Source: Bordetella petrii (GTDB lineage Bacteria > Pseudomonadota > Gammaproteobacteria > Burkholderiales > Burkholderiaceae_B). From it: a stretch of 64,000 bases of DNA. The translations under genes and the position numbers were made by a program. The DNA is taken from assembly GCF_017356245.1 (NCBI RefSeq), contig NZ_JAFMZZ010000001.1:572261-636260 (forward strand), given 5' to 3'. The notes below the pieces were generated by a model that saw only the letters and a list, made by a program, of their open reading frames with translations, made no database searches and was not told where the DNA came from. Of the stretch, positions 63,893 to 64,000 are shown one piece after another; the first letter of the stretch is position 1, and the number at the start of each line of letters is the position of its first letter.

Positions 63893-64000
63893 AGTGTTCT
63901 CGAGAATGGGGAATTTGAGAAGGTCTTAGCGCCGGGCCGGGGCCTGTGGGCCTTGGCGTGGCGGGCCCGTTGAGGCCGCCGAGCGCTACCGAAGGAAGGC

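Overview
The window is GC-rich, densely coded and free of rRNA, tRNA, CRISPR or prophage genes. Its gene content points to a betaproteobacterium of the Alcaligenaceae, Bordetella or Achromobacter-like. The markers are four Bug-type solute receptors without membrane partners, the four-gene ftrABCD ferrous-iron system, paired cyanophycin synthetases, a compact phaC-phaB-phaR locus and many LysR regulators. The genus is inferred from gene families; no database search was possible.

Layout. 1-200 is the tail of a LysR gene. 231-9099 is a seven-gene minus-strand catabolic operon facing a divergent LysR gene (9226-10152). In transcription order it encodes a Bug receptor, an aldehyde dehydrogenase, a benzoylformate decarboxylase, a second Bug receptor, an enolase-superfamily enzyme, an FMN 2-hydroxyacid dehydrogenase and a FAD (GlcD-type) 2-hydroxyacid dehydrogenase. 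This resembles a mandelate/phenylglyoxylate pathway. 10169-20567 is mostly single genes: Ohr, GNAT, hexose-phosphate mutarotase, ModA, a TauE-type exporter, two convergent LysR genes, an extradiol dioxygenase, a lytic transglycosylase, a DUF455 protein and a FemAB-like protein. 20555-28746 is a cyanophycin locus: an unusual ABC exporter and a DUF1854 protein run divergently from two tandem cyanophycin synthetases. 28984-29778 is a small stress operon (CsbD, DUF1328, BON).

30737-33915 is ftrABCD (iron transport) and 34082-37195 is phaR, phaB and phaC (polyhydroxybutyrate). 37377-44639 is housekeeping: PgeF, RluD, BamD, a DinG-type helicase and Tex. 44860-49690 holds a BON protein, an ArsR/MFS pair, an orphan protein and TrpS with an extra C-terminal domain. 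49768-54385 is a second organic-acid operon: GntR, two Bug receptors, a tartrate/isopropylmalate-type dehydrogenase and an amidohydrolase. 54627-61071 is an iron-uptake region: a FecI-type sigma factor, a FecR-type regulator, a TonB-dependent receptor and an accessory membrane operon (DUF3649, PepSY, DUF3325). Each iron operon has a Fur-box-like site upstream. ZapE and LpdA close the window.

A family of dispersed hairpin repeats built on GGTGTCTGAC / GTCAGACACC lies just after gene ends at about 14973, 15333, 44653, 54490 and 62332. The first copy appears to be interrupted by a roughly 287-nt segment that carries a 33-nt inverted repeat.
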